Below are positions 6,409 through 13,560 of a DNA stretch of 46,454 bases, in pieces. The number at the start of each line of letters is the position of its first letter. The first letter of the stretch is position 1. This stretch comes from Candidatus Rokuibacteriota bacterium (GTDB taxonomy: Bacteria > Methylomirabilota > Methylomirabilia > Rokubacteriales > CSP1-6). The DNA is taken from NCBI GenBank assembly GCA_016866775.1, contig VGLJ01000038.1, positions 1-46,454 on the forward strand, read 5' to 3'. The position numbers and the translations under genes were made by a program. The notes under the pieces are model-generated. The model was not told where the DNA came from. It made no database searches and saw nothing but the letters and a program-made list of their open reading frames with translations.

Positions 6409-6918
6409 GAGCTCCACGATCCGATCGATCACGGCCTCCGCCTTCGCGCGGAGGTCGTCATCGCTGGCGTTCGCGATCGGGTGCGGGATGACCACGTAGG
6501 GATACTCCGGCAGCCCGTTGAGCTCGGCGACCGCGCGCGCCGTCGGCACGAAGCGGTCGGTCATCACGGCCACGGCGGGAATCCCGCGGCGCTCGGCGGC
6601 GATGGCGTCGTGCATACTGCACGACGAGCAGCTCCCTCAGTCGCCGATGCCGGACACGACGGCGTCGGCGGCGCTCAGCTCCCCGATGATCGCGTCGGGC
6701 GCCGGCCGGCTCGAATCGCCCTTGCGGCGGCGGACGACCTCGCGCACCCCGTGGCGTGTCTTGAGGATCTCCGCGACGTAGTCGTAGAACTTCGCGGTCC
6801 CGATTTTCGCGTTGTCGAGCAGGCCCACCACGGCCCCGTCGAGCTTGCCCAGCGGCGGGGCCATCACGAGCGGCTCACCCTCGGCGAACTGGCGGGGATC
6901 GCGCACTCTCAGCGTCAT
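6385..6918 (-). CDS. UGSC-family selenoprotein with in-frame UGA (Sec94)
   Basis: A 177-residue protein if the TGA at 6639-6637 is read as selenocysteine; otherwise two in-frame fragments result. Around it the frame reads VVSGIGD-U-GSCSSCS-MHDAI, which contains the U-G-S-C motif that names a recognised bacterial selenoprotein family. The rest is a small alpha/beta protein: KLDGAVVGLLDNAK near the N-terminus, IAAERRGIPAVAVMTDRF after the motif and PYVVIPHPI towards the end. A perfect 9-bp hairpin with a GTA loop follows the TGA at SECIS distance. The ATG is two bases after the stop of the upstream conserved gene. Biochemical function is not known; a redox role is likely from the Sec/Cys centre. 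It overlaps pncC tail-to-tail. Confidence 0.9.
6606..6639 (-). promoter_or_regulatory. SECIS-like hairpin after the UGA of the UGSC gene
   Basis: Bases +11 to +19 after the TGA (CGTCGTGCA) pair perfectly with +23 to +31 (TGCACGACG), leaving a GTA loop at +20 to +22. The loop starts with G and lies within the 16-37 base window typical of bacterial SECIS elements. A perfect 9-bp stem at this exact place is strong support for UGA recoding. Confidence 0.8.
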
Positions 6919-6920
6919 CG

Positions 6921-7964
6921 TCAGGCTCCAATCTGCGCGGTCTGCGCCTGGCCCTTCGTGCCGTACCACGGCGGGATGACGGCGCCGAATCCACCGGCGG
7001 GTCCGCCCGCCGCCACGACGAGCAGATCGTCAGGCACACGGAGCGCCGTGTACACGCGCTCCTCGTCGCTGCGCCCCGCCACCGCCGCCTTGCCCACCGT
7101 GCGCCACTCGCCGCGCTTCACGCGCGCGCGCTCGTGAACGTACTCGCGGATGTCCTTCTTGCCGAAGCCCGCGGCGGCGAAGATCTGGCGGTGCTGCTTC
7201 GGGACCACGAGGAAGTAGTTCCCCGGCCAGATCGAGTACGTGAGCATGTTGGCGCGAATCACGGCGGCGTAGGTGTCGAGGATCTCCCGCGGATCGTGCG
7301 TCCACTCGTTCATGAGCTGGTGCGGCGCGCCGCAGCCGAGCACCGTCACCGCGGAGGCTCCCGCGGGCACGCCGCGCTCGGCGGCGAGCGACGGCCACGG
7401 GCTGTCCTCTTCGTCCTCGGCCACGCAGTAGGAGAACTTGCCGGGGTGGCCGAGCGTCGAGCGATCGAGCTGACCGGGCACTCCGCCGAGCACGTTGATG
7501 ATGATGAGGCGCACCGTGCGCCCGATCGTCGCGTTGGCGCGGCTCCCGTTGGCGAGCACGTTGTGCGTCGCGTTCATCGCCAGCGCGGTCCGGATCGGCC
7601 CGTTCACCACGACGAACGGCGCGGCGCCGCCGGTGCTCGCGTTGCTCCCGTGCAGGCTGTACTCCGGACGGCACATCGCCTGGACGATGGCGACGACCAC
7701 CGGCATGTACTCCGGCAGGCACCCCGCCATGACCGCGGCGATCGCGACCTTCTCCGCGGTGATCCGCCGTCGCCGCACGGGCTCGGTGCCGACGAGCGCG
7801 CCCGGCTCGAGCCGCGCCACCGCGAGGAAGCGCCGGACGCGCTCGTCGGTGGGCGCCACGATCGGCAGCCCGTCCGTCCAGCCGTTCTTCTGGAACAGCT
7901 CGTTCGCCTCGAAGTCGTCGGCGACGTCGTAGGTCCTCGACTGCAGGCCGTCGCTCGTCATCAC
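6921..7964 (-). CDS. Conserved protein of unknown function upstream of the UGSC selenoprotein
   Basis: A 347-residue protein without a motif I can assign to an enzyme. It opens with LFQKNGWTDGLPIVAPT, then MAGCLPEYMPVVVAIVQAM, CRPEYSLHGSNASTGGAAPFVVVNGP and a glycine-rich LIIINVLGGVPG, and ends near AAGGPAGGFGAVIPPW. Several Cys (in MAGCLPEYM, MCRPEYS, FSYCVAE, VLGCGAPH) lie in well-structured contexts and could be functional. There is no signal peptide and no clear membrane segment. It is only two bases from the UGSC start, so the two are almost surely co-transcribed and may form a complex or pathway. Its 5' end is 38 bases from the divergent exonuclease III gene. Confidence 0.8.
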   Translation of the reverse strand: MMTSDGLQSRTYDVADDFEANELFQKNGWTDGLPIVAPTDERVRRFLAVARLEPGALVGTEPVRRRRITAEKVAIAAVMAGCLPEYMPVVVAIVQAMCRPEYSLHGSNASTGGAAPFVVVNGPIRTALAMNATHNVLANGSRANATIGRTVRLIIINVLGGVPGQLDRSTLGHPGKFSYCVAEDEEDSPWPSLAAERGVPAGASAVTVLGCGAPHQLMNEWTHDPREILDTYAAVIRANMLTYSIWPGNYFLVVPKQHRQIFAAAGFGKKDIREYVHERARVKRGEWRTVGKAAVAGRSDEERVYTALRVPDDLLVVAAGGPAGGFGAVIPPWYGTKGQAQTAQIGA

Positions 7965-7989
7965 GCGCAGTCTAGCCCGAACCGGGTGG

Positions 7990-8002
7990 TACGATCACGG
8001 CG
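7990..8002 (+). promoter_or_regulatory. Leaderless-type promoter -10 box (TACGAT) of exonuclease III
   Basis: TACGAT is followed by exactly seven bases and then the ATG at 8003, so transcription would be expected to begin at or next to the A of the start codon. No ribosome site is visible. The same TANNNT-N7-ATG spacing occurs at 14951 and 15163. Confidence 0.45.
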
Positions 8003-8872
8003 ATGCGGATCGCGACCTGGAACGTGAACTCGCTACGCGCGCGCCTCGACAAGGTGCTGTGGTGGCTCGAGCGCGCGAAGCCCGACGTGCTCATGATGCA
8101 GGAGACGAAGCTCGCGGATGCCGACGCGCCGTCCGCCGCGTTCCGCGACGCCGGCTACGAGCTCGCGCACCACGGCGAGGGCCGCTGGAACGGCGTCGCG
8201 ATCGCCAGCCGCTGCGGCATCGCGGACGTCGTCACGAACTTCGGCGAGCCGCTCCGGCCGTCGAAGACGCCCGGCGTGGCGGACGACGAGCCGCTCGCCG
8301 AGGCGCGCATGATGGCCGCGACCTGCGGCGACGTGCGCGTCGTGTGCGTGTACGCGCCGAACGGCCGCGTGGTCGACTCGCCCTTCTATCACGCGAAGCT
8401 CGCGTGGTACGAGCGGCTCGCGCGATGGTTCCGCGACGCCGGCGACCCCACGCAGCCGCTGGCGCTCGGCGGCGACTTCAACGTCGCCCCGACCGATGCC
8501 GACGTGTGGGATCCGCAGGCGTGCCACGGCGGGACGCACGTGTCGGAGCCCGAGCGCGCGGCGTTCCGGAAGCTCTGCGACTGGGGACTGAGCGACGCGT
8601 ATCGCCTGCACAACCAGGAGCCGGGGCGGTACACGTGGTGGGACTATCGGGCGGGCAACTTCCACAAGAACTTCGGCATGCGCATCGACCACCTGCTCGT
8701 CACGGCGCCGCTCGCGAAGCGCACGCGCTGGGCCGAGATCGACCGCGAGGCGCGCAAAGGGAAGCCGGTGCCGTCGGACCACGCGCCGCTGGTGATCGAC
8801 GTGGACTCACCCGGCTCCCAGTTCGACGCCGGCTGGGTCGACGCCGCGGCGCGGATCGCGCGGCGGCGTTAA
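8003..8872 (+). CDS. xthA: Exodeoxyribonuclease III (AP endonuclease)
   Basis: A 289-residue member of the exonuclease III/APE1 family, which cuts abasic sites and removes 3' blocking groups in base-excision repair. The motifs occur in order: WNVNSLRAR, MQETKL with the metal-binding Glu, VYAPNGR, LGGDFNVAPTDADVWDP with the catalytic Asp-Asn, RIDHLL and SDHAPLVID with the catalytic Asp-His. Length and start (MRIATWNVNS) match family members. A TACGAT box seven bases before the ATG suggests a leaderless transcript. It is divergent from the selenoprotein operon; its stop overlaps the stop of a small convergent frame. Confidence 0.93.
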   Translation: MRIATWNVNSLRARLDKVLWWLERAKPDVLMMQETKLADADAPSAAFRDAGYELAHHGEGRWNGVAIASRCGIADVVTNFGEPLRPSKTPGVADDEPLAEARMMAATCGDVRVVCVYAPNGRVVDSPFYHAKLAWYERLARWFRDAGDPTQPLALGGDFNVAPTDADVWDPQACHGGTHVSEPERAAFRKLCDWGLSDAYRLHNQEPGRYTWWDYRAGNFHKNFGMRIDHLLVTAPLAKRTRWAEIDREARKGKPVPSDHAPLVIDVDSPGSQFDAGWVDAAARIARRR

Positions 8873-9045
8873 GCGGCCCGCGCCCAGGTCTGGTCGGCCC
8901 AGGTCCGATCCCAGCCGTTCAGCCGCGCGGTCTCGTTGATGCGGTGACGCGCGATCGGATCGAGCGCACCGAAGATCCGCTCGTAGAGGGCCAGCACCTG
9001 GGGCGTCGTCAGGGTTTCGAGTCCCCGCTTGGTCTTCATGCCCAT
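8869..9045 (-). CDS. Small hypothetical protein
   Basis: A 58-residue frame reading MGMKTKRGLETLTTPQVL, then a helical, charged sequence ending TWADQTWARAA. It shows no domain I recognise. In favour: plausible amino-acid composition and a tail-to-tail arrangement with xthA (stops overlap by two bases). Against: short length and no obvious ribosome site. An alternative start is the ATG at 9039. Confidence 0.35.
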   Translation of the reverse strand: MGMKTKRGLETLTTPQVLALYERIFGALDPIARHRINETARLNGWDRTWADQTWARAA

Positions 9046-9117
9046 CCGGAGTTCAAATACCGTGCCGCGCGGAACGCGCGGTTTCCCGCGCGTGTGACAG
9101 GCCGCCCGCGACCGAAA

Positions 9118-9244
9118 TACCGAAGCTCGGTAAATCTCCGCCGACCCGTGGTAGTTCGGGCCGACGCCGTGGCGCACGGCGGATCCGTCCGAGCCGAAGC
9201 TCGCTCGCCGGATCTCCAGCGCACCATCCGCGCCCTGTTATGAT
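9118..9244 (+). promoter_or_regulatory. Promoter region of the second thiolase-fold/DUF35 operon
   Basis: The 233-base gap 9046-9278 has no gene. It holds an inverted repeat TACCGA-AGC-TCGGTA (9118-9132), a possible operator, and a -10-like TATGAT at 9239-9244. The latter would give a leader of roughly 30 bases carrying the GAGGAGG ribosome site before the ATG at 9279. No clear -35 box is visible. Confidence 0.4.
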
Positions 9245-9278
9245 GCGCCTCGCCATCGAAGAGGAGGCGTGCGCGCAC

Positions 9279-10451
9279 ATGACGATCAACGGCAAGGCGT
9301 ACATCGCGGGGGTCTACGAGCACCCCACCCGGAAAGCGGACACGATCTCCCTCGCGCAGCTCCACGCGGACGTCGCGAAGGGCGCGCTCGAGGACGCGGG
9401 ACTCACCAAGAACGACGTCGACGGCTACTTCTGCGCCGGCGACGCGCCCGGGCTCGGGCCGCTCTCGATGGCCGAGTACATGGGCCTCGGCAAGCTGCGG
9501 CACGTCGACACGACCGAGACCGGCGGGTCGTCCTACGTGATCCACGTCGGCCACGCCGCGCAGGCGATCGCCCTGGGCAAGTGCACCGTCGCGCTGATCA
9601 CGCTCGCCGGGCGGCCGCGCGCGGAGGGCATGGCGACGGGGACGGCGCCGCGCAACTACGGGTCGGCGGCCCCGGACGTCCAGTTCGAGTACCCGTTCGG
9701 GCCGACGGTCGTGAACCAGTACGCGATGTGCGCCATGCGCCACATGCACGAGTTCGGCACCACGAGCGAGCAGCTCGCGTGGATCAAGGTCGCCGCCTCG
9801 CACCACGCCCAGCACAACCCGCACGCGCTGCTGCGCGACGTCGTCACCGTCGAGGACGTCGTGAAGTCCCCGATCATCGCGGATCCCCTCCATCGCCTCG
9901 ACTGCTGCGTGATCACCGACGGCGGCGGCGCCGTGGTGGTCGTCCATCCCGACGTGGCGAAGCGCCTCACGCGCCCGCGCGTGAAGATCCGGGGCGCCGG
10001 CGAGGCGACCAAGCTGCAGATGGGCGGCAGGATCGACCTGACCTACAGCGGGGCGCGATGGTCCGGGCCGATCGCGTTCGAGGAGGCGAAGGTGACGCCC
10101 GCCGACATCAAGTACGTGTCGATCTACGACAGCTTCACGATCACGGTGCTGATGACCCTCGAGGACCTCGGCTTCTGCGCGAAGGGCCAGGGCGGAAAGT
10201 TCGTGTCCGACGGCAACCTGATCTCGGGGACGGGCAAGCTCCCCTTCAACACCGACGGCGGCGGCCTCTGCAACAACCATCCGGCGAACCGCGGCGGCAT
10301 GACCAAGGTCGTCGAGGCCGTGCGGCAGCTTCGGGGCGAAGCGCATCCGAAGGTTCAGGTGAAGAGCTGCGACCTCGCGCTCGCGCACGGCACGGGCGGG
10401 TCGCTCGGGACCCGTCACGGCAGCGCGACCGTCATCCTGGAGCGGGAGTAA
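9279..10451 (+). CDS. Thiolase-fold protein (SCP2/Ltp2-like), second copy
   Basis: A 390-residue thiolase-superfamily protein of the same branch as the one at 2428-3573. Corresponding landmarks are AYIAGVYEHPTRKAD, DVDGYFCAGDAPG, TTETGGSSYVIHVGHAAQAI (no nucleophilic Cys), CVITDGGGAVVV, SIYDSFTITVL and NTDGGGLCNNHPANRGG. In this class the DUF35 partner and the lack of the active-site Cys point to aldolase or other CoA-ester chemistry. That is inferred from the Ltp2-ChsH2 complex. The start at 9279 is chosen for MTINGKAYIAG and the GAGGAGG site; an upstream ATG at 9240 would add 13 atypical residues. The DUF35 partner follows after three bases. Confidence 0.85.
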   Translation: MTINGKAYIAGVYEHPTRKADTISLAQLHADVAKGALEDAGLTKNDVDGYFCAGDAPGLGPLSMAEYMGLGKLRHVDTTETGGSSYVIHVGHAAQAIALGKCTVALITLAGRPRAEGMATGTAPRNYGSAAPDVQFEYPFGPTVVNQYAMCAMRHMHEFGTTSEQLAWIKVAASHHAQHNPHALLRDVVTVEDVVKSPIIADPLHRLDCCVITDGGGAVVVVHPDVAKRLTRPRVKIRGAGEATKLQMGGRIDLTYSGARWSGPIAFEEAKVTPADIKYVSIYDSFTITVLMTLEDLGFCAKGQGGKFVSDGNLISGTGKLPFNTDGGGLCNNHPANRGGMTKVVEAVRQLRGEAHPKVQVKSCDLALAHGTGGSLGTRHGSATVILERE

Positions 10452-10454
10452 GCC

Positions 10455-10847
10455 ATGGCGACGGCACAGCGCACGATCCCCGCACCGCAGCCGAGCCCCG
10501 AGACGAAAGCGTTCTGGGACGGCGCCGCCGAAGGCAAGCTCTTGCTGAAGAAATGCCGCGCCTGCAGCCAGGTCCACTACTATCCGCGGCCGCTCTGCCC
10601 GTTCTGCGGCAGCGACGCCACCGAGTGGCAGCCCGCCGCGGGCACCGGCACGCTCTACTCGTACAGCGTCATGCGCCGCGCGGAGGTGCCGTACGCCATC
10701 GCCTACGTGACGCTCGACGAGGGCGTGACGATGATGACCAACCTCGTGAACTGCGACTTCGACCGCCTGCGCATCGGGCAGAAGGTCCGCGTCGTCTTCT
10801 CCCCGACTGACGGCGGCGCGCCGGTCCCCACCTTCACCCCCGCGTGA
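10455..10847 (+). CDS. DUF35 OB-fold protein with zinc ribbon
   Basis: A 130-residue partner of the preceding thiolase-fold protein. It has the FWDGAAEGKLLLKKC helix, a zinc ribbon with CRAC and CPFC pairs, and an OB-fold from GTGTLYSYSVMRR to VRVVFSP. It parallels the gene at 3570-3998 in layout and length. It is sandwiched between the thiolase-fold gene (three-base gap) and a dioxygenase gene whose GTG start overlaps its stop (GTGA), so the three form one translationally coupled operon probably acting on one CoA-linked or organic-acid pathway. Confidence 0.88.
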   Translation: MATAQRTIPAPQPSPETKAFWDGAAEGKLLLKKCRACSQVHYYPRPLCPFCGSDATEWQPAAGTGTLYSYSVMRRAEVPYAIAYVTLDEGVTMMTNLVNCDFDRLRIGQKVRVVFSPTDGGAPVPTFTPA

Positions 10848-11674
10848 GCGCCCTCGCCGTCCATCCGGTCGCCGGCGCGCTCGGCGCGGAGGTCTCCGGC
10901 GTCGACCTCGGGAAGCTCGACGAGGCGACCGTGGCCGCGATCCGCCGAGCGTGGCTCGAGCACCTGGTCGTCTTCTTCCGCGACCAGGACCTGTCGCCGG
11001 CGCAGTTCCTCGCGTTCGCACGGCGGTTCGGCGAGCCGATCGAGTACCCGTTCGTGAAGGGCCTCGACGACTACCCCGAGATCATCCCCGTGCTGAAGCT
11101 CGAGCACGAGACGATCAACTTCGGCGGCATCTGGCACTCCGACACCGCGTACCTCGAGCGCCCGCCGATGGCGAGCATGCTGATCGCGCGCGAGGTCCCG
11201 CCGGCCGGCGGCGACACCGAGTTCGCGAACATGTACCTCGCGTACGAGACGCTGTCGCCCGGCATGCAACGGATGCTGGCGCGGCTCGTCGCCGTCAACA
11301 GCTCGGCCGCCGCGGACGTCTCGCGCACGCGCGAGGACCGCATCAAGGACAGCGCGCGCGCCGGCGCGAAGAAGGAGTACGTCGCCGCGCACCCGGTCGT
11401 GCGCACCCATCCCGAGACCGGACGTCGCGCGCTCTACGTCAACGTCGCGCACACGGTGGCGTTCGAGGGCATGACGCCCGAGGAGAGCGCGCCGCTGCTC
11501 CAGTACCTCTTCCGGCACCAGGTGCGGCCCGACTTCACCTGCCGCTTCCGCTGGCGCCCGGGATCCATCGCGATGTGGGACAACCGGTGCGCGCAGCACA
11601 ACGCGATCAACGACTACCAGGGCCATCGCCGCCTCATGCACCGGATCACGCTCGCGGGGGACCTTCCACAGTAG
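10844..11674 (+). CDS. TauD/TfdA-family Fe(II)/2-oxoglutarate dioxygenase
   Basis: A 276-residue cytoplasmic oxygenase that couples 2-oxoglutarate decarboxylation to substrate hydroxylation. Iron ligands are visible as the HxD in IWHSDTAY and the distal His in DNRCAQHNAINDY; the Arg of HRRLMHRITLAG would bind 2-oxoglutarate. The N-terminal segment HPVAGALGAEVSGVDL is typical of TauD-like enzymes. The GTG start overlaps the DUF35 stop. The substrate cannot be told from sequence; taurine, 2,4-D-like ethers and other acids are used in this family. It is the last gene of its operon. Confidence 0.88.
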   Translation: MSALAVHPVAGALGAEVSGVDLGKLDEATVAAIRRAWLEHLVVFFRDQDLSPAQFLAFARRFGEPIEYPFVKGLDDYPEIIPVLKLEHETINFGGIWHSDTAYLERPPMASMLIAREVPPAGGDTEFANMYLAYETLSPGMQRMLARLVAVNSSAAADVSRTREDRIKDSARAGAKKEYVAAHPVVRTHPETGRRALYVNVAHTVAFEGMTPEESAPLLQYLFRHQVRPDFTCRFRWRPGSIAMWDNRCAQHNAINDYQGHRRLMHRITLAGDLPQ

Positions 11675-11690
11675 GAGAAAATCTTTTCCC
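11674..11690. terminator. AT-rich inverted repeat after the dioxygenase gene
   Basis: GGAGAAAA-TC-TTTTCCC is a near-perfect inverted repeat directly at the dioxygenase stop and the only A/T-rich patch nearby. It could be a weak terminator or an operator for the downstream sensor gene. Its stem is too short and the loop too tight for a confident terminator call. Confidence 0.3.
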
Positions 11691-11732
11691 GTCTTGGAGA
11701 GCGGGCGCGAGCCCACGACGATCCATGCAGTG

Positions 11733-12470
11733 ATGCCCCACTCGCGCGACGAGCTCGCCGCGATCCTCGAAGGCATCGACACCGCCGTCGTCGTCGTCGA
11801 TCGGGACTGGCGGGTCACCTATTTCAACAGCGCCGCCGACGGGCTCTTCCGCGCGCTCGGCCGCACGGGCGAGGCGCTCTTCGGCAAGGCGTTCTGGGTG
11901 GAGTTCCCCGAGCTCATCGGCACCGCGTGCGACCGCGAGTTCCGCCGCGCGTTCGCCGAGAGCGTGCCCGTCGCCTTCGACACGCACTACCCGCCGCTCG
12001 ACCGCTGGCTCCGCGTCCACGCGACGCCGATGCCGAACGGCCTCGCGGTGTCGCTCGCCGACATCACCCTGCGCCACCTCGCGGAGCGCACGCGGCGCGA
12101 GCTCGAGGACTTCTTCGACAACGCGACGGTGCCGCTGCACTGGGCCGGGCCCGACGGCGTCATCACCCGCGTCAACCAGGCGGAGCTCGATCTGCTCGGC
12201 TACGCACGCGAGGAGTACGTCGGGCACCACGTCGCCGAATTCCACGGCGACCCCGACGTCGCGCGGAGTCTCCTGGCCCGTCTCGCCGGCGGCGAGACCA
12301 TTCGCAGCCAGGACGTCCGCCTCCGGTGCAAGGACGGAACGATCAAGGACGTGCTGATCGACTCCAGCGTGCGCCGCGGCCCCAACGGCGAGTTCCTGCA
12401 CACGCGCTGCTTCACGCGCGACGTCGGAGCTCCGGCGCGCGGCGGAAGAGCCCGCGCGCCTGCACGGTGA
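11733..12470 (+). pseudogene. N-terminal part of a disrupted hybrid sensor kinase (two PAS domains)
   Basis: A 245-residue frame. It holds two PAS domains: one from about residue 5 (LAAILEGIDTAVVVVDRDWRVTYFN) to 110, and a second from about 118 (LEDFFDNATVPLHW) to 235, ending in RCFTRDV. There the family would continue into the phosphorylated-His dimerisation domain. Instead the frame runs into a short Arg/Ala-rich tail and stops at 12470. The rest of a kinase resumes in another frame at about 12467, so this is one gene with an internal deletion and frame change. Without HisKA it cannot autophosphorylate. A role as a free PAS sensor cannot be excluded. Confidence 0.7.
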
Positions 12471-13129
12471 GCGACACCGGCGCGGGCATCGCGGCCGAAG
12501 ACCTCCCGCAGATCTTCCAGCGCTTCCACCAGAGCCACGCGCCGCGCCGTCGCTCCGCCGGCGGCCTGGGCCTGGGGCTCGCCATCGTGCAGCACCTCGT
12601 CCAGCTCCACGGCGGGCGGGTCACGGCGGAGAGCCCGGGGCCGGGGCACGGGGCCACGTTCTCGGTGTTCTTCCCGCGGGTCGACGAGCCGCGCGCCGCG
12701 AAGGTGCGAACGCCCGACGCGGTGGTGCCGCTCGAGGTCGACCTCCAGGGCGTGCGCGTGCTGCTCGTGGAAGACGACGCGGACAGCCGCGAGACCATCC
12801 GCGAGATGCTCCACACGCAGGGCGCCGACGTGTGGGCGGTCGATTCAGGCGAGGCGGTGCTCGAGCTGCTGACGCGCGACGTGCCGACGGTGATCGTGAG
12901 CGACATCGGGCTCGCCGGGCTCGACGGCTTCAGCCTGATGCGCCGCATCCGGGCGCTGCGCAGCCGCGCCCGCGAGGTGCCGGCGATCGCGTTGACGGCC
13001 TACGCACGCGCCGAAGACCGCGCGACGGCGCTCGGCGCCGGCTACCAGCTCTATCTCACCAAGCCCGTGGAGCCGCTCGAGCTGCGCGTGGCGATCGCGC
13101 GCCTGACTCGGCTCTCGCGCTCGGCGTAG
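12467..13129 (+). pseudogene. C-terminal part of the disrupted sensor kinase: ATPase remnant plus receiver domain
   Basis: A 221-codon frame from a GTG. It starts inside the HATPase domain at SDTGAGI (G1 box), followed by the F-box-like IFQRFHQSH, GGLGLGLAIVQHLV (G2) and FSVFFPR. A full receiver domain follows, from VRVLLVEDDADSRE, with the phospho-acceptor Asp in VIVSDIGLAGLDG and the Lys in YLTKPVEP. The HisKA domain and the N-box of the ATPase are missing. Compared with an intact hybrid kinase, roughly 150-200 residues have been lost between this fragment and the PAS part. The GTG at 12467 overlaps the stop of the PAS part. Confidence 0.7.
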
Positions 13130-13174
13130 TCGCCGCGCGCGCGCTCGGCGGCGCGTGCGATATGTTCGGCGTTG

Positions 13175-13554
13175 ATGATTCCGCGATCGATCCTGATCGT
13201 CGACGACGAGCCCGCGGTCCGCGTCCTCTACGAGCTGGTGCTGGTGCGACGCGGCCACGTCGTCAGAACGGCCACGACGGTCGCCGACGCGCTCAAGACC
13301 TGCACGGAGGCCCCCCCGACGTCGTCATCGTCGACATGTTCATGCCCGAAGGGAGCGGCCTGGAGCTCATCCGCGCGCTGCGACGGCAAAATTCGGCGGC
13401 ACGCATCATCGCGATCACCGGCGGCGGCACGTGGGAAGGGTTCGAAGTTCTCATTACTGCGAAAGACGCTGGCGCCGACGTCACGCTGAGGAAACCCTTA
13501 CCAACGGAGGCCCTCGTCGAGGCCGTCGAGGGCCTCTTCGACCCGCCGCAGTAG
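13175..13554 (+). pseudogene. Single-domain response regulator, frameshifted at a C-run
   Basis: The frame from ATG 13175 begins as a receiver domain (ILIVDDEPAVRVLYELVL, with the acidic pair). It loses register at a run of seven C (13311-13317), after which the domain continues in another frame: VVIVDMFMPEGSG with the phospho-acceptor Asp, IIAITGGG, and LRKPL with the conserved Lys, ending at 13554. One extra C would restore a receiver protein of about 126 residues. This is either a genuine lesion, a slippage site or an assembly error. It lies just downstream of the broken sensor kinase and stops seven bases from the convergent aminotransferase. Confidence 0.75.
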
Positions 13555-13560
13555 CCGGAC

